Shown in pieces: positions 22,021 to 29,368 of a stretch of 34,438 nt of DNA (positions within the stretch are counted from its first letter, which is position 1; each line of letters begins with the position of its first letter). Location of the stretch: assembly GCA_030595125.1 (NCBI GenBank), contig JAUVDV010000056.1:1-34438 (forward strand), read 5' to 3'. A program made the translations under genes and the position numbers. Below the pieces are notes generated by a model. It made no database searches. It saw only the letters and a list, made by a program, of their open reading frames with translations, and was not told where the DNA came from. The DNA comes from Deltaproteobacteria bacterium. Its GTDB lineage: Bacteria; Myxococcota_A; Polyangia; JAAYKL01.

Positions 22021-22871
22021 GCTCGAGCGGGCGGGATGGCGGAACTCTCTTCGTGGTCGGAACCCCCATCGGCAACCTGAATGATATCACCATGAGAGCC
22101 CTCGAGGTGCTTCGGAGCGTTTCCGTCATTGCCGCCGAGGACACTCGGGTGACGGCCAGGCTCCTGGGCAGATACGATATTTCCACTCCGTGCGTTAGCT
22201 TTCGCGAGCAGAACGCGCGGCGCGCGGTTCCCTCTCTCCTGGCCCGACTCGAGGACGGGAATGACGTGGCCCTCGTCAGCGACGCGGGGACGCCTTCCAT
22301 CTCGGATCCCGGGGAGCAGCTCGTCGACGCCGCCTCGCGAGCGGGCATCACGGTTTCGCCCATACCGGGGCCGTCTGCCCTCGCCGCAGCGATTTCAGTG
22401 GCGGCACTCCGGGGTGACGGTGTCCGCTTTGTGGGTTTCCTTCCCCGTTCGAAAAAAAAACGGGAAGATCGGCTCAAGGCCGTCGCGGTGGACCCATCGA
22501 TCTCCGTGCTGTACGAATCTCCCAGCCGCCTGGGACGAACCCTTCGGGACCTGGCCCGGGCGTGTCCGGACAGGTCTGCCGTGGTGCTTCGGGAGATGAC
22601 CAAGATCCACGAGGAGATCGCACGCGGAAGCCTGAACGATCTGGCGGACCGGTTCGCGGACCGTGTCAGAGGAGAGATTACCGTCGTCGTGGCGGGAAAC
22701 GAGCAGAGCATGGAAGAGATCTCGACCGCGCGGCTCACACAGCTGGTTGTCGCGCAGGTGAAAGCCGGGGAATCGGCGAAGGACGTCGCGGCGAACCTGA
22801 GCAGGGCCCTGGGCGTCTCCAAAAAAAGGATCTACGAGATAGCCGTGGAGGCCATCTCCGAAGAAAAATAA
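22017..22871 (+). CDS. rsmI: 16S rRNA (cytidine-1402-2'-O)-methyltransferase
   Basis: RsmI methylates the ribose of C1402 in the decoding centre of 16S rRNA using S-adenosylmethionine. The 284-residue protein shows the tetrapyrrole-methylase fold motifs GTPIGNLNDIT, AAEDTRVTARLL, VSDAGTPSISDPG, PIPGPSALAAAIS, GFLPR and YESPSRL, plus the C-terminal region typical of RsmI rather than CobA-type enzymes. It starts in an ATGA overlap with rpoH, with GAGGACGAGGA just upstream. No anomaly. The TsaC-like gene follows after 74 bp with its own ribosome binding site. Confidence 0.94.
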   Translation: MSSSGRDGGTLFVVGTPIGNLNDITMRALEVLRSVSVIAAEDTRVTARLLGRYDISTPCVSFREQNARRAVPSLLARLEDGNDVALVSDAGTPSISDPGEQLVDAASRAGITVSPIPGPSALAAAISVAALRGDGVRFVGFLPRSKKKREDRLKAVAVDPSISVLYESPSRLGRTLRDLARACPDRSAVVLREMTKIHEEIARGSLNDLADRFADRVRGEITVVVAGNEQSMEEISTARLTQLVVAQVKAGESAKDVAANLSRALGVSKKRIYEIAVEAISEEK

Positions 22872-22945
22872 AAAACATTACACGATACGGGAATGGCGCG
22901 AAGCCCTGAATTGTTGCAAAATAGAGATAGGACAAGGGAGGGTGA

Positions 22946-23590
22946 ATGAAAACAATCAAGTTTTCCGAACTGCAAGCCGACCCGCAACTCTACAAACAGA
23001 TAGGAGAAGCTCTTTCGAACGGTGAACTCGTGTGTATACCGACGCCGTCCGGGTACAAGCTCGCGGCCGATCTGGGATCTCCATCGGCCGTCACGGCGAT
23101 GATCCACGCCAAGCGGCGGGTCAAGAACGCTCCGTCGCTGGTCTTGATACCGGACCGAAGCTGGGCGGACAAGGTGGCGTCCTTCGTCTCGCCCGATGCA
23201 CACAAGCTCATGGATAACTTCTGGCCGGGGCCTGTCACGTTGCTTTTCAAGGCCGGTGACGATCTTCATCCCAAGGTGAGAAAACCGCTGACCAAGGCAA
23301 AGGGCTGGCTCGGGGTGCGCGTGCCGGAGGACGACGTTTCTTCCAGGGTCATCGCGGCTTTCGGCGGGCCCGTTCTCGTCTCGTCGGCCAACCTGGCCAA
23401 GAAGAAGGGCGCCCACTCGATGGCTCAGGTCAAGAAGAACTTCGGCCGCACGGTGAATCTCCTCATCGACGCGGGCGATCTGTCGCCGGGTGAGAACTCC
23501 ACGCTGGTGGACGTGAGCAACGGCACCGTCTCGGTGGTGCGTTCGGGCGCCATAACGGAGGAAAGTATCCACGAAGCTCTGGCCGGCTGA
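22946..23590 (+). CDS. TsaC/YrdC/Sua5-family protein with altered N-terminal motif
   Basis: The 214-residue protein matches the YrdC fold: LVCIPTPSGYKLAAD, AKRRVKNAPSLVLIP, WPGPVTLLFKA, LGVRVPED and VLVSSANLAKKKGA. TsaC makes threonylcarbamoyl-AMP for the t6A37 tRNA modification. In typical TsaC/Sua5 the first motif is PT-(D/E)-x-(V)-(Y/F)-G and the KxR motif follows; here the first reads PTPSGYKL. This may mean a YciO-like or diverged paralogue rather than the main TsaC. GGGAGGGTGA lies directly upstream of the ATG, an excellent ribosome binding site. It stands after rpoH-rsmI on the same strand. Confidence 0.75.
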   Translation: MKTIKFSELQADPQLYKQIGEALSNGELVCIPTPSGYKLAADLGSPSAVTAMIHAKRRVKNAPSLVLIPDRSWADKVASFVSPDAHKLMDNFWPGPVTLLFKAGDDLHPKVRKPLTKAKGWLGVRVPEDDVSSRVIAAFGGPVLVSSANLAKKKGAHSMAQVKKNFGRTVNLLIDAGDLSPGENSTLVDVSNGTVSVVRSGAITEESIHEALAG

Positions 23591-23611
23591 AGCTGCAGAC
23601 CCGACCTCATT

Positions 23612-23631
23612 CCGCGGCGTAAACGCCACGG
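23612..23631. repeat. REP-like hairpin, GC stem with TAAA loop
   Basis: CCGCGGCG at 23612-23619 pairs with CGCCACGG at 23624-23631 except for one mismatch, around a four-base loop TAAA. It resembles the CCGCGG-rich arms of the fold-back element at 20531-20702. The 23591-23890 interval has this hairpin, a second one, and a T-run near 23852, with no recognisable gene. Confidence 0.45.
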
Positions 23632-23707
23632 CAACGATGCGCTTCCGCAAGCCCTCTGGGCTTGGGCGGTGGCTTCCCATGATTGGTGAGACTCAAGCTC
23701 ATCCTGA

Positions 23708-23729
23708 CCGCGCCCTATTCAGGGCGCGG
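23708..23729. repeat. REP-like perfect 8-bp hairpin
   Basis: CCGCGCCC-TATTCA-GGGCGCGG is a perfect 8-bp stem with a 6-nt loop. No T-run follows, so it is unlikely to terminate transcription by itself. It lies 79 bp after the preceding hairpin, in the interval between the TsaC-like and VWA genes. Confidence 0.5.
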
Positions 23730-23835
23730 CATAAAGGACGGAACGGCAGATTTCGGAGTCATGGTTAACGTGAACACAACATCGCCATGACCCGCGGCAT
23801 CATGATATAGATCCTTTTATCGATTACACCGTCAG

Positions 23836-23861
23836 TACGGGCAACGGCCGTTTTTTTTTGG
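23836..23861 (+). terminator. Weak candidate terminator, short stem and T-run
   Basis: A short potential stem, ACGG...CCGT, is followed by nine T residues at about 23852-23860. The stem is only four to five pairs, so this is a marginal call. Its position 20-40 bp upstream of the VWA lipoprotein start suggests it could instead be part of a leader. Confidence 0.25.
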
Positions 23862-23890
23862 CCATGGTCCGCGAATAAAGGGAGATGAAC

Positions 23891-26017
23891 ATGAAACGAT
23901 TAGTTGCATCCAAATTCTTCTGGCCGATCCTGTTCTTCGCGATCAGCTGCGGTCCAGCCATCGTGGGCGACGTGACCGAACCGGGGAAAGGGGATCCAAA
24001 GATCGCAGGGGAGACAGCACCGGGGGGATACGACGCTCCGGCGCACAAGTTCGAGGCCAGGCGGCACCCGTCCCACGGGCGGACCCTGACCGTGCCCAGA
24101 CCGAACTACAGTTCCCTGCCGGCCCTCAAGATGGATATGGGTGTCTGCTACGGGATGTACGACAAGGAAGAAAAGAAGATCGCCGCCGGCGCGAAGCCCA
24201 GGCCCCCTGTCATGAAAAAACCAAGGCCCAAAAAGAAAAACGGGGGAAAGAAATACAAGGGAAAAAAATACAAGAAGAAGGCAAGCGGCAAGAAGTACAA
24301 GCGACCCGCCTCGAAATCCGGGGGAGCGGGCTACGGGACTGCGGGCGGAGGCGCTCTTGGGGGAATGGCCAAATCGGCGCCCGCGCCCGGTGCGACACCT
24401 TCACCTGCGAGCCCGCCCCCGTCCGCGCCAATGGCGCAGCCATCCAGCCCCGACAGATCGAGAGAGGCGGCACCCGCGATGGAGATGGCCGAATCCGAGG
24501 AGTACGCCGGCGCCGACTACGACGATTCCGAGTTGCAGATCGCGGGCGATGAAGGCGAGCCCATTGAAGATGAGATCGGATCCGAATACGAGGATTGGGG
24601 CGCAGAGATCTACCTGTCCAACGACGACACCATGAGCCTCTCCTCCGCCCAGCGGGTCATCTACGCCATCGACAAGTTCCTGCCCTTGCCCCTCGACCAC
24701 ATTCGGCCCCACGAGCTGCTCAATTACTTCTCGTTCGAGACGCTCACGGTCGACGACGACGACGACTTCGCCGTACACGCGGACATTGCCTCCGATCCCC
24801 GCGATGACGGCATATACTCGCTTTCCATGTCCGTGCGCGGTCGTCCGGTCGACAGGGCGAGCAGGCGCAACATGGTCCTCACCTGGGTCATCGACCGTTC
24901 CGGCTCCATGCATGACGAGGGTCGCATGGACTACCTCAAGCGAGGCCTGAGCCGCAGCGTCAAGGAGCTGAAGGACGGCGACATGGTCCATCTGGTGCTC
25001 TTTGATCACAGCGTGTGCGTACCGGTGGAGAACTTCGTGGTGGGCCGCGACAAGATCAGCGACCTCGAGCGCGCCATCGACGCTCTTCGCCCCATGGGCG
25101 CCACCGATATTCACAAGGGGCTCTCCCGAGGGTACGAGATCGCCGACCGCACATACCAGGCGGAGTATTCCAACCGGCTGATCCTGATCACCGACGCACT
25201 CACCAACACGGGCGTCACCGACGAGCGCATGATCTCCATGATCTCCAAGTACTACGACAGCCGCCGCATACGGCTCTCGGGAGTGGGCGTGGGAAGAGAC
25301 TTCAACGACTCGCTGCTGGATCGTCTGACCGAGCGGGGCAAGGGCGCTTACGTCTTTCTGGGCTCGGAGGCCGAGGTGGACGCGGTCTTTGGTCCGCGGT
25401 TTATCTCCCTTATAGAGACCACCGCGCTGGATGTGCACTTCCTGTTGCGTCTGCCGGAATCACTGAGGATGAACGTCTTTTATGGAGAGGAGAGTTCCAC
25501 CGTCAAGGAAGACGTGCAGGCCATTCACTACTTCGCAAACACTTCCCAGCTCTTCCTGTCGGATCTGATGGCCAGGGGAGGGGAGATTCGTCCCCAGGAC
25601 GACGTGATGCTGTCAATAGAGTACCAGGACCCGGAGACCGGCGACGAGCTGTTCGAGGATTACGCCTTCAACCTGGGTGAGATCCACGGCGATGCGTTCA
25701 ATGTTCGCAAGGCGCGATTGATAATGGCCTGGGTTGATCTCCTGGCCCAGATGGCCGCGCGCCCCATTCCGTCCATGTACAGTTACTCACTTGGAGAGTG
25801 GGATGACCCGGACGGGTGGAACGCCTGCGAGGACGGTCGCGTGGAGTTGGGTAAACTCTACGAGGGGCTCGAAGATGACGGGGAATCCACCCGGGTGATC
25901 GACCTGTGGGAGAAATACTGCTCGCGCTACGAACGCCCCCGCAACCCCGTCAAACGTCAGATCGTCAAGACCGACGACTCCTGGCCCAGCGCCAAGAAGG
26001 TAGCTGCGCCGAGGTAG
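23891..26017 (+). CDS. VWA-domain lipoprotein (YfbK-like)
   Basis: The 708-residue protein has a signal peptide ending FAISC with Cys20, then a disordered region with a Lys-rich segment (about residues 96-140) and a Pro/Ala-rich segment to about 200. An N-terminal VWA-associated domain is at about 235-325 (LSNDDTMSLSSAQRVIYAI, then RPHELLNYFSFE). The von Willebrand A domain (about 330-510) has an intact MIDAS start DRSGSM (D335, S337, S339). A further C-terminal domain ends near residue 675. The layout matches YfbK-type proteins, which are extracytoplasmic metal-dependent binding proteins of unclear role. The ATG at 23891 has GGGAG 7 nt upstream and is preferred over the ATG at 23885, where spacing is too short. 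It stands alone between a repeat-rich gap and a minus-strand module. Confidence 0.78.
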   Translation: MKRLVASKFFWPILFFAISCGPAIVGDVTEPGKGDPKIAGETAPGGYDAPAHKFEARRHPSHGRTLTVPRPNYSSLPALKMDMGVCYGMYDKEEKKIAAGAKPRPPVMKKPRPKKKNGGKKYKGKKYKKKASGKKYKRPASKSGGAGYGTAGGGALGGMAKSAPAPGATPSPASPPPSAPMAQPSSPDRSREAAPAMEMAESEEYAGADYDDSELQIAGDEGEPIEDEIGSEYEDWGAEIYLSNDDTMSLSSAQRVIYAIDKFLPLPLDHIRPHELLNYFSFETLTVDDDDDFAVHADIASDPRDDGIYSLSMSVRGRPVDRASRRNMVLTWVIDRSGSMHDEGRMDYLKRGLSRSVKELKDGDMVHLVLFDHSVCVPVENFVVGRDKISDLERAIDALRPMGATDIHKGLSRGYEIADRTYQAEYSNRLILITDALTNTGVTDERMISMISKYYDSRRIRLSGVGVGRDFNDSLLDRLTERGKGAYVFLGSEAEVDAVFGPRFISLIETTALDVHFLLRLPESLRMNVFYGEESSTVKEDVQAIHYFANTSQLFLSDLMARGGEIRPQDDVMLSIEYQDPETGDELFEDYAFNLGEIHGDAFNVRKARLIMAWVDLLAQMAARPIPSMYSYSLGEWDDPDGWNACEDGRVELGKLYEGLEDDGESTRVIDLWEKYCSRYERPRNPVKRQIVKTDDSWPSAKKVAAPR

Positions 26018-26072
26018 CTTTCACCGCTGTCCAGGCCTGACCCATTCTGTTGTTTTTTTCGAACGGCTAAGA

Positions 26073-26098
26073 GTCTTTAGATCTGAGGTCTTTAGATC
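26073..26098. repeat. Short direct repeat GTCTTTAGATC x2
   Basis: Two exact 11-bp copies (26073-26083 and 26088-26098) are separated by 4 bp. The second includes the stop codon of the minus-strand gene beginning at 26733. It lies at the border between the high-GC VWA gene and the lower-GC module and could mark a small duplication at the junction. Confidence 0.4.
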
Positions 26099-26733
26099 GG
26101 AAACGTATTCGTTATCGCTGTCTTCTTCCCAAGATAGAAGATGTCGCCCAAGACAGAACCATCATCACCCATTGGGTACCTCAGCCCCAGCTTGGCCATG
26201 AAATCGCACATCTGCCAGCAATCACAAAATGTGAAATCATCCTCAGTGTACGCTTTCTTTTCTTCCTCTTGTTCGAGATCCCATTCGACCAGGTATTTGT
26301 TGATGGCTTCCCTCGACACAGACGGAATGAGCTGAGAAACAACTTCAGCGTTTCCCTTCCAGTGTTCTTTTTCGTCGTTAGGCAAATTCTCTTGCCAGTA
26401 TTCTGGCAAAGGGTTGAAGGCGTCGGCCTCCTGGCCGTTATTGAAAAGCACGTACATCCACAGGTCACCGTCATGAATATGAAGGGAGAATACGGGTTTG
26501 GACAACGTGTAGGAAAGATGCCGGGATGCGTCGTCCCAATCCGTGAAGTCGGAGGGGTAGAGAATCGTGGTATTCTCACCATCTCGGGTAACAACACCGA
26601 TGCCGGAGTCGTCGGTGGAGCCGCCTGCGTGTTCACAGACGCTCGATTGCCGCTCCGCGAACGATCGCAAGGCAGCAAACACCTCACTGGATGAAGCACC
26701 TATGACACCAGACATTGAAAGAAACAGTCCCAT
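26092..26733 (-). CDS. Conserved-looking hypothetical protein (213 aa)
   Basis: No named family is recognised with confidence. Visible features are KPVFSLHIHDGDLWMYVLFNNGQEADAFNPLPEYW, an aromatic and acidic core, and near the C-terminus CDCWQMCDFMAKLGL with three cysteines. There is no signal peptide or membrane segment. The start at 26733 has only a weak ribosome binding site; a later ATG at 26715 is possible. It is the third gene of a minus-strand set (gaps 48 and 16 bp to the upstream genes) and shares their lower GC content, so it may belong to the same acquired unit. A role as partner or immunity protein is speculation. Confidence 0.55.
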   Translation of the reverse strand: MGLFLSMSGVIGASSSEVFAALRSFAERQSSVCEHAGGSTDDSGIGVVTRDGENTTILYPSDFTDWDDASRHLSYTLSKPVFSLHIHDGDLWMYVLFNNGQEADAFNPLPEYWQENLPNDEKEHWKGNAEVVSQLIPSVSREAINKYLVEWDLEQEEEKKAYTEDDFTFCDCWQMCDFMAKLGLRYPMGDDGSVLGDIFYLGKKTAITNTFPI

Positions 26734-26781
26734 GATTTTACCCAGACCTCACTTCTCTGCCTCCTGCGACAAAGAATCCTT

Positions 26782-27606
26782 TCAGAGTAACCCAAGCTGA
26801 CGTTTATAGGGGATCGGGAGCACTCCGATGATGACCCACGGATTTGGGCCAACGAAATGAAATTGCTGAGTAGTACCGAGGAAGAAATGTAGGTCCTTTT
26901 TCGTGAAGTCGTCGAAATACTTCTGCTTCATTTTTGCAAGGGCCTCCGACTCATCCCCGTCCGAGGAGCGCAGACAGTTCCAGAAAAGCGCACCTGTTTC
27001 CCAGTCGAGAATCTGCAACTCACTCGCTTTGCCTTTCGCATCTTCGAACCTGTACGAGAAGCTATAAGGCAGCTTGGGAATGATCCCAAACGTCTCTCGC
27101 CAAGTGTTGTCGGCAAACAGGTCGTACTGATTTGTCAGCTCCCGCATCTGGCGAACTTTGTCGGGATCCCACTCGCGGCTTTCTTGTTCCCAGATGAAGT
27201 CCTTGACCTTGCTCGGTCGGAATACCGCAAGCGACAATTCGTTTGCTTTCGCGCCTTCGATCAGTTCGTCCAGGCAATCGTAAACCCGTGCTGTCTTCAA
27301 CAGGATGTTCCGTCGCTCGCGCCATTGGTCTCCCGTGTCGATGTGGCCGACAGGACGGAGTTCCTTTTCGTCAACGGGGCGAAACGTTTCCGGTCTCGGA
27401 TCGGATTTGTTTCTCAAGAGTTGACACTCGATCCAGTCGTACTTTTTAAACTGTTGTTTTTCGTCAAGTTGCCGAAACGGCACGGGGTAGATCCGAACCC
27501 AGGTTCCATCCTCTCGAATACCAGCAGTACAAACCGTTTCTCCGTATTTCCGCGAAAGAGTGGGATACGTTTTCACAGTAATCAGAATGCGTTTTCGATC
27601 CCCCAT
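26782..27606 (-). CDS. Uncharacterised protein paired with the DUF488 fusion
   Basis: The 274-residue protein starts MGDRKRILITVKTYPTLSRK. It has a well-defined N-terminal segment, TVCTAGIREDGTWVRIYPVPFR, then DWIECQLLRN, and a C-terminal FFLGTTQQFHFVGPNPWVIIGVLP. The pattern of short strands suggests an OB- or PUA-like nucleic-acid-binding start, but no Pfam family is claimed. The ATG at 27606 is chosen because CGGAG lies 6 nt upstream; a longer frame starting at 27660 would overlap the upstream gene. It follows the DUF488 gene after 16 bp, so the two are co-transcribed. I have the impression that this pair recurs in other genomes, but cannot verify it here. Confidence 0.6.
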   Translation of the reverse strand: MGDRKRILITVKTYPTLSRKYGETVCTAGIREDGTWVRIYPVPFRQLDEKQQFKKYDWIECQLLRNKSDPRPETFRPVDEKELRPVGHIDTGDQWRERRNILLKTARVYDCLDELIEGAKANELSLAVFRPSKVKDFIWEQESREWDPDKVRQMRELTNQYDLFADNTWRETFGIIPKLPYSFSYRFEDAKGKASELQILDWETGALFWNCLRSSDGDESEALAKMKQKYFDDFTKKDLHFFLGTTQQFHFVGPNPWVIIGVLPIPYKRQLGLL

Positions 27607-27622
27607 GCCGTTCTCCGAATTG

Positions 27623-28483
27623 CTAGAGGTGCTTGATTTCGAGGTGTGACACATCCGCAACGTGTGGGGCCAAACGCCCGCGATGGCACTGCCGGGACGA
27701 CGCTTCGAAACACATCAGCGCTGACGGCATTTCTTTGCACAGATCCGCTACGTGCGCGATGCCTCCTGTCGCGTCGGGCAGAATTTCGTTTTCGTAGCGG
27801 TCGAACAGGCGCTCGTAGGCATCAGGCGCAGAAAGATCGGCCCTGAGGGAACTTGGTATACCGAGGGAAGGGACGTGGGTGTACTCGATGCCCACGTCTG
27901 CGCATAGCCGAGCGATTGTCTTGCCGGCAAAGCCGTACTTCCGCGACATCGCATTCTTCCTGACGTCGATGATCCTGCGAATACCCGAACGAAGCAGATG
28001 GTCGAGGAGAGCATCAATAGAACGACCCTCATATCCGACGGTATACACGGTAAGCGGTGCGGGCTTCGCTTGCTCTCGTGGGCGGAGTTCGCTTCGGCTC
28101 GCGTACCACGGGTATCTCTCATAAACATCGTCGAGCAGCTTTTCGAGGGGCAGCGTTCCGTACTTTCGAAGAATCGAGTCTATGCCTTCTAACGCGCGAG
28201 GAGAGAGTCTGTGGACCTCGGCCCTGGCGTCTTTACGGCCCTTCGCTGGAATTTTCAGATCACCGGACTCCAGGAAGCCTGACGATTCGAGAGCAGCAAG
28301 CTCGCGATACGCCTGAAAGGAGAAGGGCCCGAATCGGTACGGCACGAATTCGTAGAACGACGGCCCAGCAGCTTTGGGCGCTTCTTTACGCATCAGGAAC
28401 AGCCACTTCATCAATTGGGTGCGCTTGGGGATTCCATCAGCGCGCTCAATAAACGAAAGCATAATACGTTGGCGCGTTATCAT
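27623..28483 (-). CDS. Fusion of a SocA/DUF4065-like domain and a DUF488 domain
   Basis: The N-terminal 120 residues contain TQLMKWLFLMRKEAP and FYEFVPYRFGPFSFQAYRELAAL, the pattern of the SocA/DUF4065 (Panacea) antitoxin-like fold. The C-terminal part (about 144-283) is DUF488: TVYTVGYEGRSIDALLDHL, DVRKNAMSRKYGF, YTHVPSLGIP and the family's closing motif MCFEASSRQCHR with C258, C266, H267 and R268. DUF488 has no proven biochemical activity; the conserved Cys, His and Arg suggest a thiol- or metal-dependent site. No signal peptide. The start has no strong ribosome binding site; the ATG at 28462 is an alternative. It is the first gene of a three-gene, lower-GC module. A defence or toxin-antitoxin-like role is inferred only from the domain combination. 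Confidence 0.75.
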   Translation of the reverse strand: MITRQRIMLSFIERADGIPKRTQLMKWLFLMRKEAPKAAGPSFYEFVPYRFGPFSFQAYRELAALESSGFLESGDLKIPAKGRKDARAEVHRLSPRALEGIDSILRKYGTLPLEKLLDDVYERYPWYASRSELRPREQAKPAPLTVYTVGYEGRSIDALLDHLLRSGIRRIIDVRKNAMSRKYGFAGKTIARLCADVGIEYTHVPSLGIPSSLRADLSAPDAYERLFDRYENEILPDATGGIAHVADLCKEMPSALMCFEASSRQCHRGRLAPHVADVSHLEIKHL

Positions 28484-28668
28484 TGTTGCGACATCCGGTT
28501 CCTTCGGTCGGAACTGTAGAGTTTATCTATGGGGACAATCAACTCTCTACCTCTTTCTAACCCATGAGTGTGTGTTCTGGCCAGTTTCGAGAAGCAACGG
28601 CCGTACTCGATGTAGGAGACCTTCGAAAGTGTTACTATGCTGCTAAGGTAAGAGAGACGGCTCCTTCA

Positions 28669-29244
28669 CTATTGCGTACCGTTGCGTACGCAGCGAATGT
28701 AATTACCATCCAATTTGTCATCGCTCAAAATCGCGCCCGTGGAGAAATCAATGTACCAGGAGGCAGGTGTGGCAAACGACCATGATGCCCAATAATAGCC
28801 GCAAGGACCGCTCAGGCCGTCTTGCCAATAGCATCCTCCCTCATTGATTTCACACCCCGAGCAATTGTCATCCCAACAATCCGAAAGATCGCATTCATCG
28901 TTGACGCCACATATTCCGCCAACTTCGGTCTCGGGGCACCCGCTTATCAGAGTTCGGAGTTCACCAATGGTAGGTAGCCTCCAGTCACTTTCCCCGTCAG
29001 TGTCCAGGTTTTCGCAGTAGGCCTTGGCCTGACCGGATCCGTCCCATAGATATGTATTTTCAGAAGAAGGATTCTGCCAGACCAGAGCAGAATTCTCGGT
29101 ATCCGTATCGGTATCCGTGTCCGTATCGGTGTCGGTATCGGTGTCGCCATCGGTTGTACCGCCGTCGCCGCCACCCGACGAGCCGTCCGAGCACCCGCCG
29201 CAAACCAGCGCGGTCACAAGCGCCATTAATAGCGTGTACCTCAT
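28669..29244 (-). CDS. DUF1566-domain lipoprotein
   Basis: The 191-residue protein has the signal MRYTLLMALVTALVCGGC (Cys18 lipidated), an alternating Asp-Thr linker (about residues 33-51), and a DUF1566/Lcl-type domain. That domain shows ALVWQNPS, AKAYCENL, DWRLPTIGEL, YYWASW and IRCVRNG. Such domains occur in secreted bacterial proteins of unknown, probably binding, function. The many cysteines (two CxxC-like pairs in DCWDDNCSGC) suggest disulphides. The start is supported by GAAAGGG upstream and by a leader shared with the gene at 13058. Nothing recognisable lies in the 185 bp between this gene and the DUF488 gene. Confidence 0.8.
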   Translation of the reverse strand: MRYTLLMALVTALVCGGCSDGSSGGGDGGTTDGDTDTDTDTDTDTDTDTENSALVWQNPSSENTYLWDGSGQAKAYCENLDTDGESDWRLPTIGELRTLISGCPETEVGGICGVNDECDLSDCWDDNCSGCEINEGGCYWQDGLSGPCGYYWASWSFATPASWYIDFSTGAILSDDKLDGNYIRCVRNGTQ

Positions 29245-29289
29245 TCCCCAACCCTTTCGTTTTTAACGTGAGATTATCTTATCATTGAT
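29242..29289 (-). promoter_or_regulatory. Leader shared with the lipoprotein gene at 13058
   Basis: This segment matches 13056-13103 at 39 of 48 aligned positions, with AACGAAAGGG as ribosome binding region and ATCAATG upstream. The divergent plus-strand acyltransferase begins about 80 bp away, so part of this leader may also serve that promoter. Confidence 0.5.
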
Positions 29290-29368
29290 CTGTGAGAGGC
29301 ACCGGGGAAAAAGAAGAGGACCAACCCCATGGTTGCGGGGATCACCGGTCGCCTCTATATTCCCCCAC

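Noticed and set aside
28564-28785. Small plus-strand frame of 73 codons in the gap after the DUF488 gene
   Set aside because: Its second half is antisense to the DUF1566 lipoprotein gene and no ribosome binding site is visible.
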